Shown one piece after another: positions 43,752-52,667 of a stretch of DNA of 64,000 bases. The translations under genes were made by a program, and so were the position numbers. Under the pieces are notes generated by a model. It saw nothing but the letters and a program-made list of their open reading frames with translations, ran no database searches and was not told where the DNA came from. How positions within the stretch are numbered: the first letter of the stretch is position 1; each line of letters starts with the position of its first letter. Source of the stretch: JAUIAI01 sp963732405 (GTDB lineage: Bacteria; Pseudomonadota; Gammaproteobacteria; Burkholderiales; Burkholderiaceae_E); assembly GCA_963732405.1 (NCBI GenBank), contig CAVSZG010000001.1, positions 2,790,001 to 2,854,000 on the forward strand, read 5' to 3'.

Positions 43752-46195
43752 GGGTGGTTGCTGACCGGCATTCGCACCGCCTCGATCGCGCGCAGGATGG
43801 CCTCGCTGGTGGCGGGCGCCGTGAGTGGCGGATCGATGCGGTGTTCGCCGACAGCCGAGACGGCGTCGCGAATCGCATAAAACACCGCAAATGGCAGCAA
43901 TAGCGGCGGTTCGCCAACCGCCTTGCTGCGATGGATGCTGTCGACCGTGTTCTCGGCCCGGAACAGTCCGACATTGAATACCGGCGGGCAATCGTTGGCC
44001 GTTGGGATCTTGTAGGTGCTCGGGGCATGCGTCATGAGTTTGCCGGTCTGCGGATGCCAGACCAGTTCCTCGGTGGTGAGCCAGCCCATGCCCTGGATGA
44101 AGGCACCTTCGACCTGGCCGATGTCGATGGCCGGATTCAGTGAGGCCCCCGCATCATGCAGGATGTCGGCGCGCATCAGCTTCCATTCACCCGTCAGGCT
44201 GTCGACGATGACCTCACAGACGGCGGCCCCGTAAGCGAAATAGTAAAACGGTGACCCGTACATCCGGTCCTTGTCCCAGGACAGACCCGGTGTTGCATAA
44301 AATCCGTCCGACCAGAGTTGCACACGATCAACATAGGCTGCACTGATCACCTCGTCGAATGACCAAAGCTGGCCGGACAGGCTCACCTGGTTGTTGGCGA
44401 ACTGCACCGATGACGGCTCGCCGCCATGGCGCGCGACCAGGTTTGCCACCAGGCGTTCGCGAATCTGCCGGGCTGCATCCTGGGCCGCCTTGCCGTTGAG
44501 GTCCGCGCCGGTCGAGGCGGCGGTGGCGGATGTATTGGCCACCTTCTGGGTGTCGGTGGCCGTGACGCGGACCCGGGCCAGATCGATGCCCAACTCATGC
44601 GCCACGACCTGGGCGACCTTGGTGTTCACGCCCTGGCCCATTTCGGTGCCACCATGATTCACCAGCACTGAGCCATCCGTGTAGACATGAACCAGTGCAC
44701 CGGCCTGGTTGAAATGTTTGACGTTGAATGAAATGCCGAACTTGAGGGGCGCCAGGGCAAGGCCGCCCTTGAGGATCGGGCTGGTGGCATTGAACCGGGC
44801 GATATTGGCGCGGCGGGCGTGATAGTCGCTGCTAGCCGTGAGCTCATCGACCAGTTCATGAATGATGTTGTCGGTAACCGGCTGACCATAAGGCGTGACA
44901 TGGCGGCTGCCGTCGCGCCCGTAGAAATTGATCCGGCGTACGGCGAGTGGATCCCGTCCGAGTCGGCGCGCCACGCTGTCCAGAATGTTTTCGATGGCGA
45001 TCGCGCCCTGCGGTCCGCCAAAGCCACGAAACGCAGTATTGCTCTGGGTGTTGGTGCGGGCCGAGTAGCCATGCAGCGCGACATCGGGCAGCCAGTAGGC
45101 ATTGTCGAAGTGGCAGAGCGCGCGCGTCATCACCGGCCCCGACAAGTCGGCCGAATGGCCGGCACGCGACACCAGAGTGGCCTCGACGCCGAGCACCCGT
45201 CCGTCGTCATCGAAGCCCACCTCATAGTCATACCAGAAGCAATGGCGCCGGCCGGTGATCAGGAAATCATCATCCCGGTCAAGGCGAAGCTTGACCGGGC
45301 GGCCGAGCTTGTGCCCGGCCACCGCAGCCACGCAGGCGAACAATGCCGACTGCGACTCCTTGCCGCCGAAACCGCCGCCCATGCGCCGACACTCGACCTG
45401 CACCTGATTGGCCCGCAAACCCAGTGCATGGGCCACCAGATGCTGCATCTCGCTGGGATGCTGGGTCGAACAGTGCACATGGACGCAGCCGTCCTCCTTG
45501 GGGATGGCATAACTGATCTGGCCTTCCAGATAGAACTGTTCCTGACCACCGACTTCGAAACTCGCGGCCAGGCGGTGAGGCGCGGCCGCAATCGCCGCCT
45601 TTGCACCGCCGGCCGTGCTGCTGCGCACCAGATGCATGGGCGGCAATACATATTGGCCCGCCTCGTGCGCAGCCCGGGGCGAGAGCATCGGCGACGCGGC
45701 TTCGGTTTTCAGCCATTGGGCTGTGCGCGCGGCTGCGCGGCGCGCGGCCAGCCGGCTGCTCGCCACCACCGCCAGCACCGGCTGGCCGAGATAACGGATG
45801 GTGCCATCGCACAGGATCGGATCGTCGTGGATGATCGAGCCGCAATCATTGACGCCGGGAATGTCGGCTGCGGTCAATATGTCGACCACGTCGGGCAATT
45901 CGCGCATCGGATCGAGCACGCTGGCCAGATCGCCGATCAACCGGCCACTGGCGATCGGCGCGAGACCCAGTGCCACATGCAGCGTGCCGGCCAGTTCGGG
46001 TATGTCGTCGATATAGGTGGCGCGGCCGCTCACATGCAGATGGGCTGATTCATGCGGTTCACTGATGCCCACCCGCCGTCCGGAGCTCGCGGCGAGGGCC
46101 TCGGTGTCCGGCTCGAAACGGGCGGCACCGTTGTCGCGATAATCGGCGAAGGCTTGCGCGCGGCGCGCCAGTCCCGCGTCGTCAGGCTTGTTCAT
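43748..46195 (-). CDS. xdhB: Xanthine dehydrogenase molybdopterin subunit
   Basis: 815 residues, the large subunit that oxidises hypoxanthine and xanthine at the molybdenum centre. Visible family motifs are SGRATYIDDIPELAGTLHVA at the start of the domain, CRRMGGGFGGKESQ, AFRGFGGPQGAIAIEN, and the catalytic glutamate in SKAVGEPPLLLPFAV. Length and motif order are normal. Start ATG 46195 overlaps the xdhA stop by four bases, so xdhA, xdhB and xdhC are all translationally coupled. Confidence 0.96.
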   Translation of the reverse strand: MNKPDDAGLARRAQAFADYRDNGAARFEPDTEALAASSGRRVGISEPHESAHLHVSGRATYIDDIPELAGTLHVALGLAPIASGRLIGDLASVLDPMRELPDVVDILTAADIPGVNDCGSIIHDDPILCDGTIRYLGQPVLAVVASSRLAARRAAARTAQWLKTEAASPMLSPRAAHEAGQYVLPPMHLVRSSTAGGAKAAIAAAPHRLAASFEVGGQEQFYLEGQISYAIPKEDGCVHVHCSTQHPSEMQHLVAHALGLRANQVQVECRRMGGGFGGKESQSALFACVAAVAGHKLGRPVKLRLDRDDDFLITGRRHCFWYDYEVGFDDDGRVLGVEATLVSRAGHSADLSGPVMTRALCHFDNAYWLPDVALHGYSARTNTQSNTAFRGFGGPQGAIAIENILDSVARRLGRDPLAVRRINFYGRDGSRHVTPYGQPVTDNIIHELVDELTASSDYHARRANIARFNATSPILKGGLALAPLKFGISFNVKHFNQAGALVHVYTDGSVLVNHGGTEMGQGVNTKVAQVVAHELGIDLARVRVTATDTQKVANTSATAASTGADLNGKAAQDAARQIRERLVANLVARHGGEPSSVQFANNQVSLSGQLWSFDEVISAAYVDRVQLWSDGFYATPGLSWDKDRMYGSPFYYFAYGAAVCEVIVDSLTGEWKLMRADILHDAGASLNPAIDIGQVEGAFIQGMGWLTTEELVWHPQTGKLMTHAPSTYKIPTANDCPPVFNVGLFRAENTVDSIHRSKAVGEPPLLLPFAVFYAIRDAVSAVGEHRIDPPLTAPATSEAILRAIEAVRMPVSNHP

Positions 46196-47835
46196 GGTGC
46201 CGCCTCCTCTTGAAGCCCCAACTCATGGGGCATGACGCTGAACACGCTGGTCGCCGATGGCGCCAGGGGATCATCGAGCCGGGTCTCGAACCAGAACCGG
46301 CGCAACAGATTGCGCGCGACCATGGCCCGGTAACCGGCGCTGGCCCGCATGTCGGTCAAGGGCGTGAAATCAGAATCCAGCGCGTCAGCCGCCTGCGCGA
46401 GCACGGCTTCGTCCCATGGCTTGCCCATGATCGCCGCCTCGGCGCGGCTCGCTCGGGCAACCGTGGCGGCCATGCCGCCGAACGCCAGGCGCACACTGCT
46501 CACGAGATTGCCGGTAAGGCGGATGGCCAGCCCGGCGCAGACTGCCGAGATGTCGCAATCGAAGCGTTTGCTGATCTTGTAGGCCCGCACCTGATGATCG
46601 CGCATGGCCAATGGCACCAGGATATCCTGCAGAAACTCGCCAGGCTCCAGCCGGTTTTTCATGTAGTCCAGATAAAAATCATCCAGGGCCAGTTCGCGCA
46701 GCCGATCGCCCCGGCGCAGGACGATGCGCGCGTTCAGCGCCATCAGGACCGGCGCGCAATCGCCGATGGGTGAGCCATTGGCCAGGTTGCCGCCCATCGT
46801 GCCTGCATGACGGATCGGTGGCGAGGCGAACCTCAACCAGACATCGGCCAGCGACGGAAAATGCGATACCAGCGCGCGCCAGGCATGCTCGAGCGACACG
46901 CCTGCGCCGATCCGCAGACAACCGTCGTGTTCATCCAGGCGTGCGAGTTCGGCGACCGCACCCACATAAACGATATCGCCAAGCTCGCGGAACTGCTTGT
47001 TGACCCAGAGACCCACATCGGTGCCGCCGGCCAGAATGCGTGCCTGCGGTCTGGCCTGCAGCAAACCAGCCAGGGCATCGAGCGTGACCGGTGCATCGAA
47101 GCGCCCCTCATCGCCCTGATAGCTGAAGCCGGTCGCGCCAACCGCCAGTGGCGACTGCGCCGATGACGGGCGCGCCCGCTTCAGCGCGGCCAGGATGGGC
47201 GCGGTGTCGAGCCTGACCGCGGACAGGTCGAACATCATCTGCCCGGCATCCAGAATCGGTCGGTAGCCGGTGCACCGGCACAGATTGCCCGACAGTTCAT
47301 CGGCCAGTGTTTGTCGCGAGGGCAGCGCCACAGGCACACCGTCCGCGGGCCGCGGCCCCATGCGGGCGATCTGCTGTTCATAGAAGGACCATAAACACAT
47401 CACGAAGCCCGGCGTGCAAAAGCCGCACTGCGAGCCATGACACTCGACCATGGCCTGCTGGACCGGATGCAGCCCGCGGTCGGGTGCATTGCCGCGTGGC
47501 CCCGAGGCCCCCGGTGCGCCCGCGGCGCGAATCGTCTCCAGGTCTTCAACCGTGAACAAGGCCTTGCCGTCCAGCGTGGGCAGGAACTGGATGCAGGCAT
47601 TGACCGGCGTGAGCCGCAGGCCACGAACCACCAGCGGGTCGCCGGTTGCGTCATGATCGACCGGCGTGCCGATCACCACGGTGCAGGCGCCGCAATCGCC
47701 CTCGTTACACCCTTCCTTGGTCCCGACACAGGCCGCATCCTCGCGCAGCCAGTCGAGCACAGTCCGGGTGCTCGGCACATCCGAGACCTCGACCAGCGCA
47801 CCACGGTGAAAAAAGCGGATCGGACGATGGTTCAT
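46192..47835 (-). CDS. xdhA: Xanthine dehydrogenase FeS/FAD subunit
   Basis: 547 residues: N-terminal plant-ferredoxin-type 2Fe-2S domain (GTKEGCNEGDCGACTVV, Cys43, Cys48, Cys51), the second 2Fe-2S domain (HGSQCGFCTPGFVMC, NLCRCTGYRPILDA), then the FAD domain (ARILAGGTDVGLWVNK, TMGGNLANGSPIGDCAPVL). It passes electrons from the molybdenum site to NAD. ATG 47835 is chosen because a longer frame to 47904 would run into the regulatory region shared with the divergent LysR gene. Confidence 0.96.
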   Translation of the reverse strand: MNHRPIRFFHRGALVEVSDVPSTRTVLDWLREDAACVGTKEGCNEGDCGACTVVIGTPVDHDATGDPLVVRGLRLTPVNACIQFLPTLDGKALFTVEDLETIRAAGAPGASGPRGNAPDRGLHPVQQAMVECHGSQCGFCTPGFVMCLWSFYEQQIARMGPRPADGVPVALPSRQTLADELSGNLCRCTGYRPILDAGQMMFDLSAVRLDTAPILAALKRARPSSAQSPLAVGATGFSYQGDEGRFDAPVTLDALAGLLQARPQARILAGGTDVGLWVNKQFRELGDIVYVGAVAELARLDEHDGCLRIGAGVSLEHAWRALVSHFPSLADVWLRFASPPIRHAGTMGGNLANGSPIGDCAPVLMALNARIVLRRGDRLRELALDDFYLDYMKNRLEPGEFLQDILVPLAMRDHQVRAYKISKRFDCDISAVCAGLAIRLTGNLVSSVRLAFGGMAATVARASRAEAAIMGKPWDEAVLAQAADALDSDFTPLTDMRASAGYRAMVARNLLRRFWFETRLDDPLAPSATSVFSVMPHELGLQEEAAP

Positions 47836-47903
47836 GGACGTCGTCTCTGAAGTCGGCAGGCATCCAAGGTAGCCCGATTGCGCTATCTTGGCATCACTTT
47901 TCA

Positions 47904-47920
47904 CTTATAACCCGAATAAG
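47904..47920. promoter_or_regulatory. LysR-type operator between xdhA and lysR
   Basis: CTTAT-N7-ATAAG is a perfect inverted repeat and contains T-N11-A, the LysR-box pattern. It lies in the 94-base gap between the divergent starts of xdhA (47835) and lysR (47930), where a LysR protein would control both its own gene and the target operon. Confidence 0.55.
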
Positions 47921-47929
47921 GATTCGAGT

Positions 47930-48949
47930 ATGCATGCAGAACCGAATTTCGCGAAGATCGAGCTTCAGTTGATACGGGTGCTGAAAATGCTGATCACCGA
48001 ACGCAGCGTGTCACGAACCGCGATGAGGTTGCAGACCACGCAGCCGGCCGTCAGCGCCCAATTGCGGCGTCTGCGTGAACTGACCGGTGATGCACTGCTC
48101 GTGCGATCCGGCAATTCGATGATGCCCACCGAGGCCGCGCAGCGCCTGCTTGAACCCGCCTCGCGTATCCTGGTCGATGCCGGGCAAATGTTTGGCGCCG
48201 CAGCACTGCATCGTGGCTTCGATCCCCTGACCAGTTCTATCACCTTCCGGATCGCGGCCAGCGATTATCTCGACCCGTTATTTCTGCCGGATCTGGTCGC
48301 GCGTCTGAAGCGGCTGGCGCCGGGCGTGAAGGTCGAACTGCTGCCCTTGTCGGGCCGATTCGACTATCGGCAGAGTCTGGCCAATGGCGAGATCGATCTG
48401 GTCGTGGGCAACTGGCTCGAACCGCCGGCCGAATTGCATCTGGGACGCTTGCTGACCGACGAGGTGGTCTGCCTGGTGGCTGAAGACCATCCCCTGGTCA
48501 GACTCGCCGGTAGCAAGGCCTGGTCGACCCGTCGTTATCTGGCCAGTGAACATGTGGTGCCCGGACCGCTGCATGCCAATTCGGCCGGCGTAATCGACGA
48601 GCACCTGAGCGCACTGGGCTTGCAGCGCAATATCGTCACCCGTTGCGCCCATTTCGGACTGATTCCATTGATGGTCGCCCAGAGCCTGCTGGTGCTGACC
48701 ACCGGCCGGCAGTTCTGTTCGCGCTACGTGCAGAACCTGCCGGTTCGCATCATCCGATGTCCGGTGCCGTTCCCGGCCATGTCCTACTACCAGCTCTGGC
48801 ATGACCTGACTCATGCCGCGCCGTCGGCGCGTTGGTTGCGCGAGCAGGTGAGCATGGTCGCACGCGGTCTGGCCGGCCATCGCATGCCAGGCCGACGGGC
48901 TGCCCAGTTGGCCGACAATGATCGCGCGGCGTCGGCGCGCCGGCCATGA
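47930..48949 (+). CDS. LysR-family regulator of purine catabolism (predicted)
   Basis: 339 residues: N-terminal winged helix (LIRVLKMLITERSVSRTAMR, QTTQPAVSAQLRRLRELTGD) and a LysR substrate-binding domain (ITFRIAASDYLDPLFLPDLV, GEIDLVVGNW). It is divergent from xdhABC and its stop overlaps the start of the guanine deaminase gene (ATGA), so it very likely senses a purine or intermediate and controls both sides. AAGGA precedes ATG 47930; an earlier in-frame start lies inside the operator region. Confidence 0.92.
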   Translation: MHAEPNFAKIELQLIRVLKMLITERSVSRTAMRLQTTQPAVSAQLRRLRELTGDALLVRSGNSMMPTEAAQRLLEPASRILVDAGQMFGAAALHRGFDPLTSSITFRIAASDYLDPLFLPDLVARLKRLAPGVKVELLPLSGRFDYRQSLANGEIDLVVGNWLEPPAELHLGRLLTDEVVCLVAEDHPLVRLAGSKAWSTRRYLASEHVVPGPLHANSAGVIDEHLSALGLQRNIVTRCAHFGLIPLMVAQSLLVLTTGRQFCSRYVQNLPVRIIRCPVPFPAMSYYQLWHDLTHAAPSARWLREQVSMVARGLAGHRMPGRRAAQLADNDRAASARRP

Positions 48950-50265
48950 GCGACGCGACAACCGGCGCTGCGCCCTCGATGACCGCCCTCCGGGGCGACC
49001 TGCTCGATTTCGTCGAGCCGCCACGCTGGGGTGATCCCACCCATGAGCCGCGATTTCGGCCCGATCACTGGCTGCTCATCGACAACGGCCGGGTCGTCGG
49101 GGTGCAGGCCAACCCGCCCGATGCCCACTGGACCCGCCATGACCACGGCGGTCGCCTGATCATGCCCGGCTTCATCGACACCCATGTGCACATGCCCCAA
49201 CTGGACATGATCGCCAGTTATGGCACCGCCTTGCTCGACTGGCTGGAGAACTACACGTTTCCGGCGGAAATCCGTTTCGCCGATCCAGCGCAATCGCAGC
49301 GCGGTTCCAAGCTGTTCATCGATGCCCTGCTGGCCAATGGCACGACCAGTGCGGTGGTGTTTCCGACGGCGCACAAGGTGTCGGCCGAGGCCTTGTTTGC
49401 CGATGCAGACCGGCGCGGCATGCGCCTGATCACGGGCAAGGTCTTGCAGGACCGGCATTCACCGGACGGCCTGCGCGACGACGTCGAACAGGCCGAGCGC
49501 GACTGCGCCGACCTGATTGCCCGCTGGCATGGACAGGGCCGCCTGGGGTATGCCGTGACCGTGCGGTTCGCGCCGACCAGCTCGCCCGAACAACTGGCCA
49601 TGGCCGGTCGTTTGTGCCAGGCCGATGCCAGCCTGTACCTGCAGACCCATCTGGCCGAGAACCGGGCGGAAGTGCAATGGGTGAGCGAGCTATTCCCTGG
49701 CGCCCGCAGCTATCTGGATGTCTACCACCAGGCCGGGCTGGTGCATGCCCGCAGCCTCTTCGCTCACGGCATCTACATCGATGATGCCGACCGGCAACTG
49801 CTGCAGGAGCGCGGCGCGCAGATCGCGCACAGTCCGTCGTCCAACCTGTTTCTGGGCAGCGGGCTGTTCGACTGGCCGGGCGCGGCCGGTGCACAGATCG
49901 CCGTGAGCCTGGCCAGTGATGTGGGGGCCGGCACGAGTCTGTCGATGCTGCGCACCATGAGTGATGCCTATAAGGTGCAGGCACTGGCCGGCCAGCGCCT
50001 GACCGCCTGGTCGGCGCTGTACGCCGCCACGCGGGGTGCGGCGCGCGCGCTCTCGCTCGATGATGAAATCGGTTCGTTCGAGGTCGGGCGGCAGGCCGAT
50101 CTGTGCATCTGGGACTGGTCGACCGAACCGGTCGCCGAGCGACGACTGAGTCTGGCGGGCAGCCTTCACGAGCGGCTGTTCGCCTGGATGATGCTGGCCG
50201 ACGATCGGAATCTGGTCCAGGCGAGGATCGCTGGCCAGCCATGGTTCGACCGCATGAATCGATGA
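48946..50265 (+). CDS. guaD: Guanine deaminase
   Basis: 439-residue amidohydrolase that turns guanine into xanthine, the substrate of XdhAB. Zinc ligands are in MPGFIDTHVHMPQLDMIASY; TGKVLQDRHSPDGLRD and LQTHLAENRAEVQWV with SLFAHGIYIDD are the usual guanine deaminase motifs; SLASDVGAGTSLSML holds the catalytic Asp. The length is typical. It is translationally coupled to the LysR gene in front and followed 98 bases later by a purine permease. Confidence 0.94.
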   Translation: MSDATTGAAPSMTALRGDLLDFVEPPRWGDPTHEPRFRPDHWLLIDNGRVVGVQANPPDAHWTRHDHGGRLIMPGFIDTHVHMPQLDMIASYGTALLDWLENYTFPAEIRFADPAQSQRGSKLFIDALLANGTTSAVVFPTAHKVSAEALFADADRRGMRLITGKVLQDRHSPDGLRDDVEQAERDCADLIARWHGQGRLGYAVTVRFAPTSSPEQLAMAGRLCQADASLYLQTHLAENRAEVQWVSELFPGARSYLDVYHQAGLVHARSLFAHGIYIDDADRQLLQERGAQIAHSPSSNLFLGSGLFDWPGAAGAQIAVSLASDVGAGTSLSMLRTMSDAYKVQALAGQRLTAWSALYAATRGAARALSLDDEIGSFEVGRQADLCIWDWSTEPVAERRLSLAGSLHERLFAWMMLADDRNLVQARIAGQPWFDRMNR

Positions 50266-50363
50266 ATCGATGAGCTGCCCAAGGCAGCGGGCATGGCTGG
50301 CCGAACCGGCCACAAAAAACAAGTACTGAACATCAATGGTCACGCCGACCGGAGGAGAGCGAC

Positions 50364-51665
50364 ATGCAGTGGCTGGAACGATACTTTGACCTCAAGGCGC
50401 ACGGTACCAACGTGCGCACCGAACTGATTGCCGGCCTGACCACGTTTCTGACGATGGCCTATATCATCTTCGTGAACCCGTCGATTCTTGGCGAAGCGGG
50501 CATGCCCCGCGAATCGGTCTTCGTTGCTACCTGCCTGATTGCCGCGCTGGGCACCGGCGTGATGGCGCTGTATGCCAACTACCCGATCGCCCTGGCGCCC
50601 GGCATGGGGCTCAATGCCTACTTCGCCTTCGTGGTCGTGCTGGGCATGGGCTTCACCTGGCAGGCAGCGCTGGGCGCGGTGTTCATCTCCGGTTGCCTGT
50701 TCCTGCTGGTCACCTTGTTCAAGCTGCGTGAACTCATCATCAGGGGGATTCCGCAATCGATCCGGATCGCGATCACGGTGGGCATCGGTCTGTTCCTGGC
50801 GATCATCGCTCTCAAGGGCGCCGGCATCGTGGCCAAGTCCGACGCCACCTTCGTGACTCTGGGCGATCTGCATTCGCCACCGGTGGTGCTCGCATCAATC
50901 GGTTTTCTGCTGATCGTGGTGCTCGACCGGTTGAAGGTGCCGGGTGCGATCCTGATCGGCATCGTGGCGGTGACCCTGGCCTCCTACCAGTTCGCTGGCA
51001 ACCAGTTCTCCGGCATCTTTTCCGCGCCGCCGTCGATCGCGCCAACCTTTCTGCAACTGGACATCAAGGGGGCGCTGGCCGGTGGGCTGCTCAATGTGGT
51101 GCTGGTGTTCTTTCTGGTTGAACTGTTTGACGCCACCGGCACGCTGATGGGCGTGGCCAAGCGCGCAGGCCTGCTGGTGCCTGGCCGCATGGAGCGCTTG
51201 AACCGCTCGCTGCTCGCCGACAGCGCGGCGATCTTCGCCGGTTCGTTGCTGGGCACTTCGAGCACCACGGCCTATGTGGAGAGCGCCGCCGGCGTGCAGG
51301 CGGGCGGGCGAACCGGCCTGACCGCGCTCACCGTGGCCGTGTTATTCCTGGCCTGTCTGTTCATCGCGCCGCTGGCCGGCTCGGTGCCCGCCTACGCCAC
51401 CGCGCCCGCCCTGTTTTTCGTGGCCTGTCTGATGCTGCGCGAACTGACCGAACTCGACTGGGACGAGACCACCGAGGTGATTCCGGCGGCCATCACCGCG
51501 CTGATGATGCCCTTCACCTATTCGATCGCCAACGGCCTGGCCTTCGGCTTCATCAGCTATGGCCTCATCAAACTGTTCACCGGCAAGGGCAGGGAAGTGC
51601 ACTGGATGGTCTGGATCATTGGCGCCACCTTCCTGTTCAAGTTCATCTATCTGGGTGGTCACTGA
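50364..51665 (+). CDS. AzgA-type purine (guanine/hypoxanthine) permease
   Basis: 433-residue membrane protein with 12-14 hydrophobic segments, of the NCS2-related AzgA/AdeP/GhxP family. It starts WLERYFDLKAHGTNVRTELI, the family hallmark, with TTFLTMAYIIFVNPSIL, APGMGLNAYFAF, and GTSSTTAYVESAAGVQAGGR as substrate-site motifs. It imports guanine, hypoxanthine or adenine, matching GuaD and XdhAB. GGAGGAG lies before the ATG. Its 3' end overlaps that of the convergent VOC gene by 23 bases. Confidence 0.93.
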   Translation: MQWLERYFDLKAHGTNVRTELIAGLTTFLTMAYIIFVNPSILGEAGMPRESVFVATCLIAALGTGVMALYANYPIALAPGMGLNAYFAFVVVLGMGFTWQAALGAVFISGCLFLLVTLFKLRELIIRGIPQSIRIAITVGIGLFLAIIALKGAGIVAKSDATFVTLGDLHSPPVVLASIGFLLIVVLDRLKVPGAILIGIVAVTLASYQFAGNQFSGIFSAPPSIAPTFLQLDIKGALAGGLLNVVLVFFLVELFDATGTLMGVAKRAGLLVPGRMERLNRSLLADSAAIFAGSLLGTSSTTAYVESAAGVQAGGRTGLTALTVAVLFLACLFIAPLAGSVPAYATAPALFFVACLMLRELTELDWDETTEVIPAAITALMMPFTYSIANGLAFGFISYGLIKLFTGKGREVHWMVWIIGATFLFKFIYLGGH

Positions 51666-52113
51666 TCGGCGGACCCTTGAGCTCCACCGTATTGCCTTCC
51701 GGGTCGGTGATGTAGATCGACGGCCCGACGCCCTGCGCGCCATTGCGCAGGGCCGTGGGCCCGGCCGGCACACCGTGGGCCTGGAGATGGTCGCGGATCT
51801 CCGCCTCGTTGAAGGGCTCGATGCGCACGCAGAAGTGATCGAGATTCCTGCCCTGCGGACCGGGCGCGGCGCCGCCGGCTTGGCCAAGCCGGCCATCGAC
51901 GGGCACCAGGTCGATCAGGGACGCACCCGCCCTGAGCTGGATCAGGCCGAGTTCATCGTCGCGTCGCTCGATGGTGCAGCCCAGCACCTCGCCGTAAAAA
52001 TGCAGCATGGCATCGAGATCGCTGATCCGCAGCACCAGATGGTCGATCTCGCGGATCGGGATGGCCGTGTGCCGGGCCGGCGTTGCGTCAGCGGGTGCGG
52101 GAAGCTCAGTCAT
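51643..52113 (-). CDS. VOC-family (glyoxalase-like) metalloprotein
   Basis: 156 residues forming two beta-alpha-beta-beta-beta modules: IDHLVLRISDLDAMLHFYGE begins the first, NLDHFCVRIE the second, and SIYITDPEGNTVELKG ends the domain with the usual metal-binding Glu. Close relatives are called glyoxalase/bleomycin-resistance or virulence proteins; the substrate is unknown. ATG 52113 is chosen because the upstream extension is unconserved. It converges on the purine permease gene. Confidence 0.88.
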   Translation of the reverse strand: MTELPAPADATPARHTAIPIREIDHLVLRISDLDAMLHFYGEVLGCTIERRDDELGLIQLRAGASLIDLVPVDGRLGQAGGAAPGPQGRNLDHFCVRIEPFNEAEIRDHLQAHGVPAGPTALRNGAQGVGPSIYITDPEGNTVELKGPPISDHPDR

Positions 52114-52268
52114 TGCCGGATACCCTCGAACAGGTTGGTGGATCGGCCGCTCGCCCGGGTCGGTGTTGCGATGATGGTCGTCAAGCATGTCCGCAATCCA
52201 AAACCTGATCATTGCCGTTCGCCGGCCTTTGGTTCTATGCTCACGGCTTTTTAGTGACGGAGGATAGT

Positions 52269-52661
52269 ATGACAAGCAGTGTGAAGGCGATGATCGACGC
52301 GGCCAATGCCGTCGTGCCGCGGGTCTCATTCACTGAGGCCAAGTCATTGATCAACAAAGGCGCACTGATCGTCGATGTCCGGGACGCCCCGGAAGTGGGC
52401 CACACCGGCAAGGTGTCGGGCGCGATCAACGTGTCGCGCGGCATGCTCGAATTCCGGGCCGACGCCGCCTCGCCCTTTCATGACAAGTCGTTCGATAAGG
52501 ACAAGACCATCATCGTCTATTGCGCGTCTGGCGGCCGGTCCGCGCTCGCCGGGCGCGTGCTCAAGGACCTGGGCTACGAGAAGGTCTACAACCTGGGCGG
52601 CTTCAAGGACTGGGCCGAGGCGGGCGGCCCTATCGAAAAGCCGACCGAATCGGGCATGTAG
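52269..52661 (+). CDS. Rhodanese-like sulfurtransferase
   Basis: 130-residue single-domain rhodanese. The domain runs from VSFTEAKSLINKGALIVDVR to YEKVYNLGGFKDWAEAGGPI, with the active-site Cys85 in VYCASGGRSA. Such proteins move sulfur atoms from thiosulfate or persulfides. Cytoplasmic, no signal peptide. GGAGGA precedes ATG 52269. It is divergent from the VOC gene and ends just before the convergent maeB. Confidence 0.9.
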   Translation: MTSSVKAMIDAANAVVPRVSFTEAKSLINKGALIVDVRDAPEVGHTGKVSGAINVSRGMLEFRADAASPFHDKSFDKDKTIIVYCASGGRSALAGRVLKDLGYEKVYNLGGFKDWAEAGGPIEKPTESGM

Positions 52662-52667
52662 GGCGCC

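Noticed and set aside
44819..46048. 409-residue frame antisense to xdhB
   Set aside because: Typical shadow frame in GC-rich DNA; the opposite strand encodes a full-length conserved XdhB.
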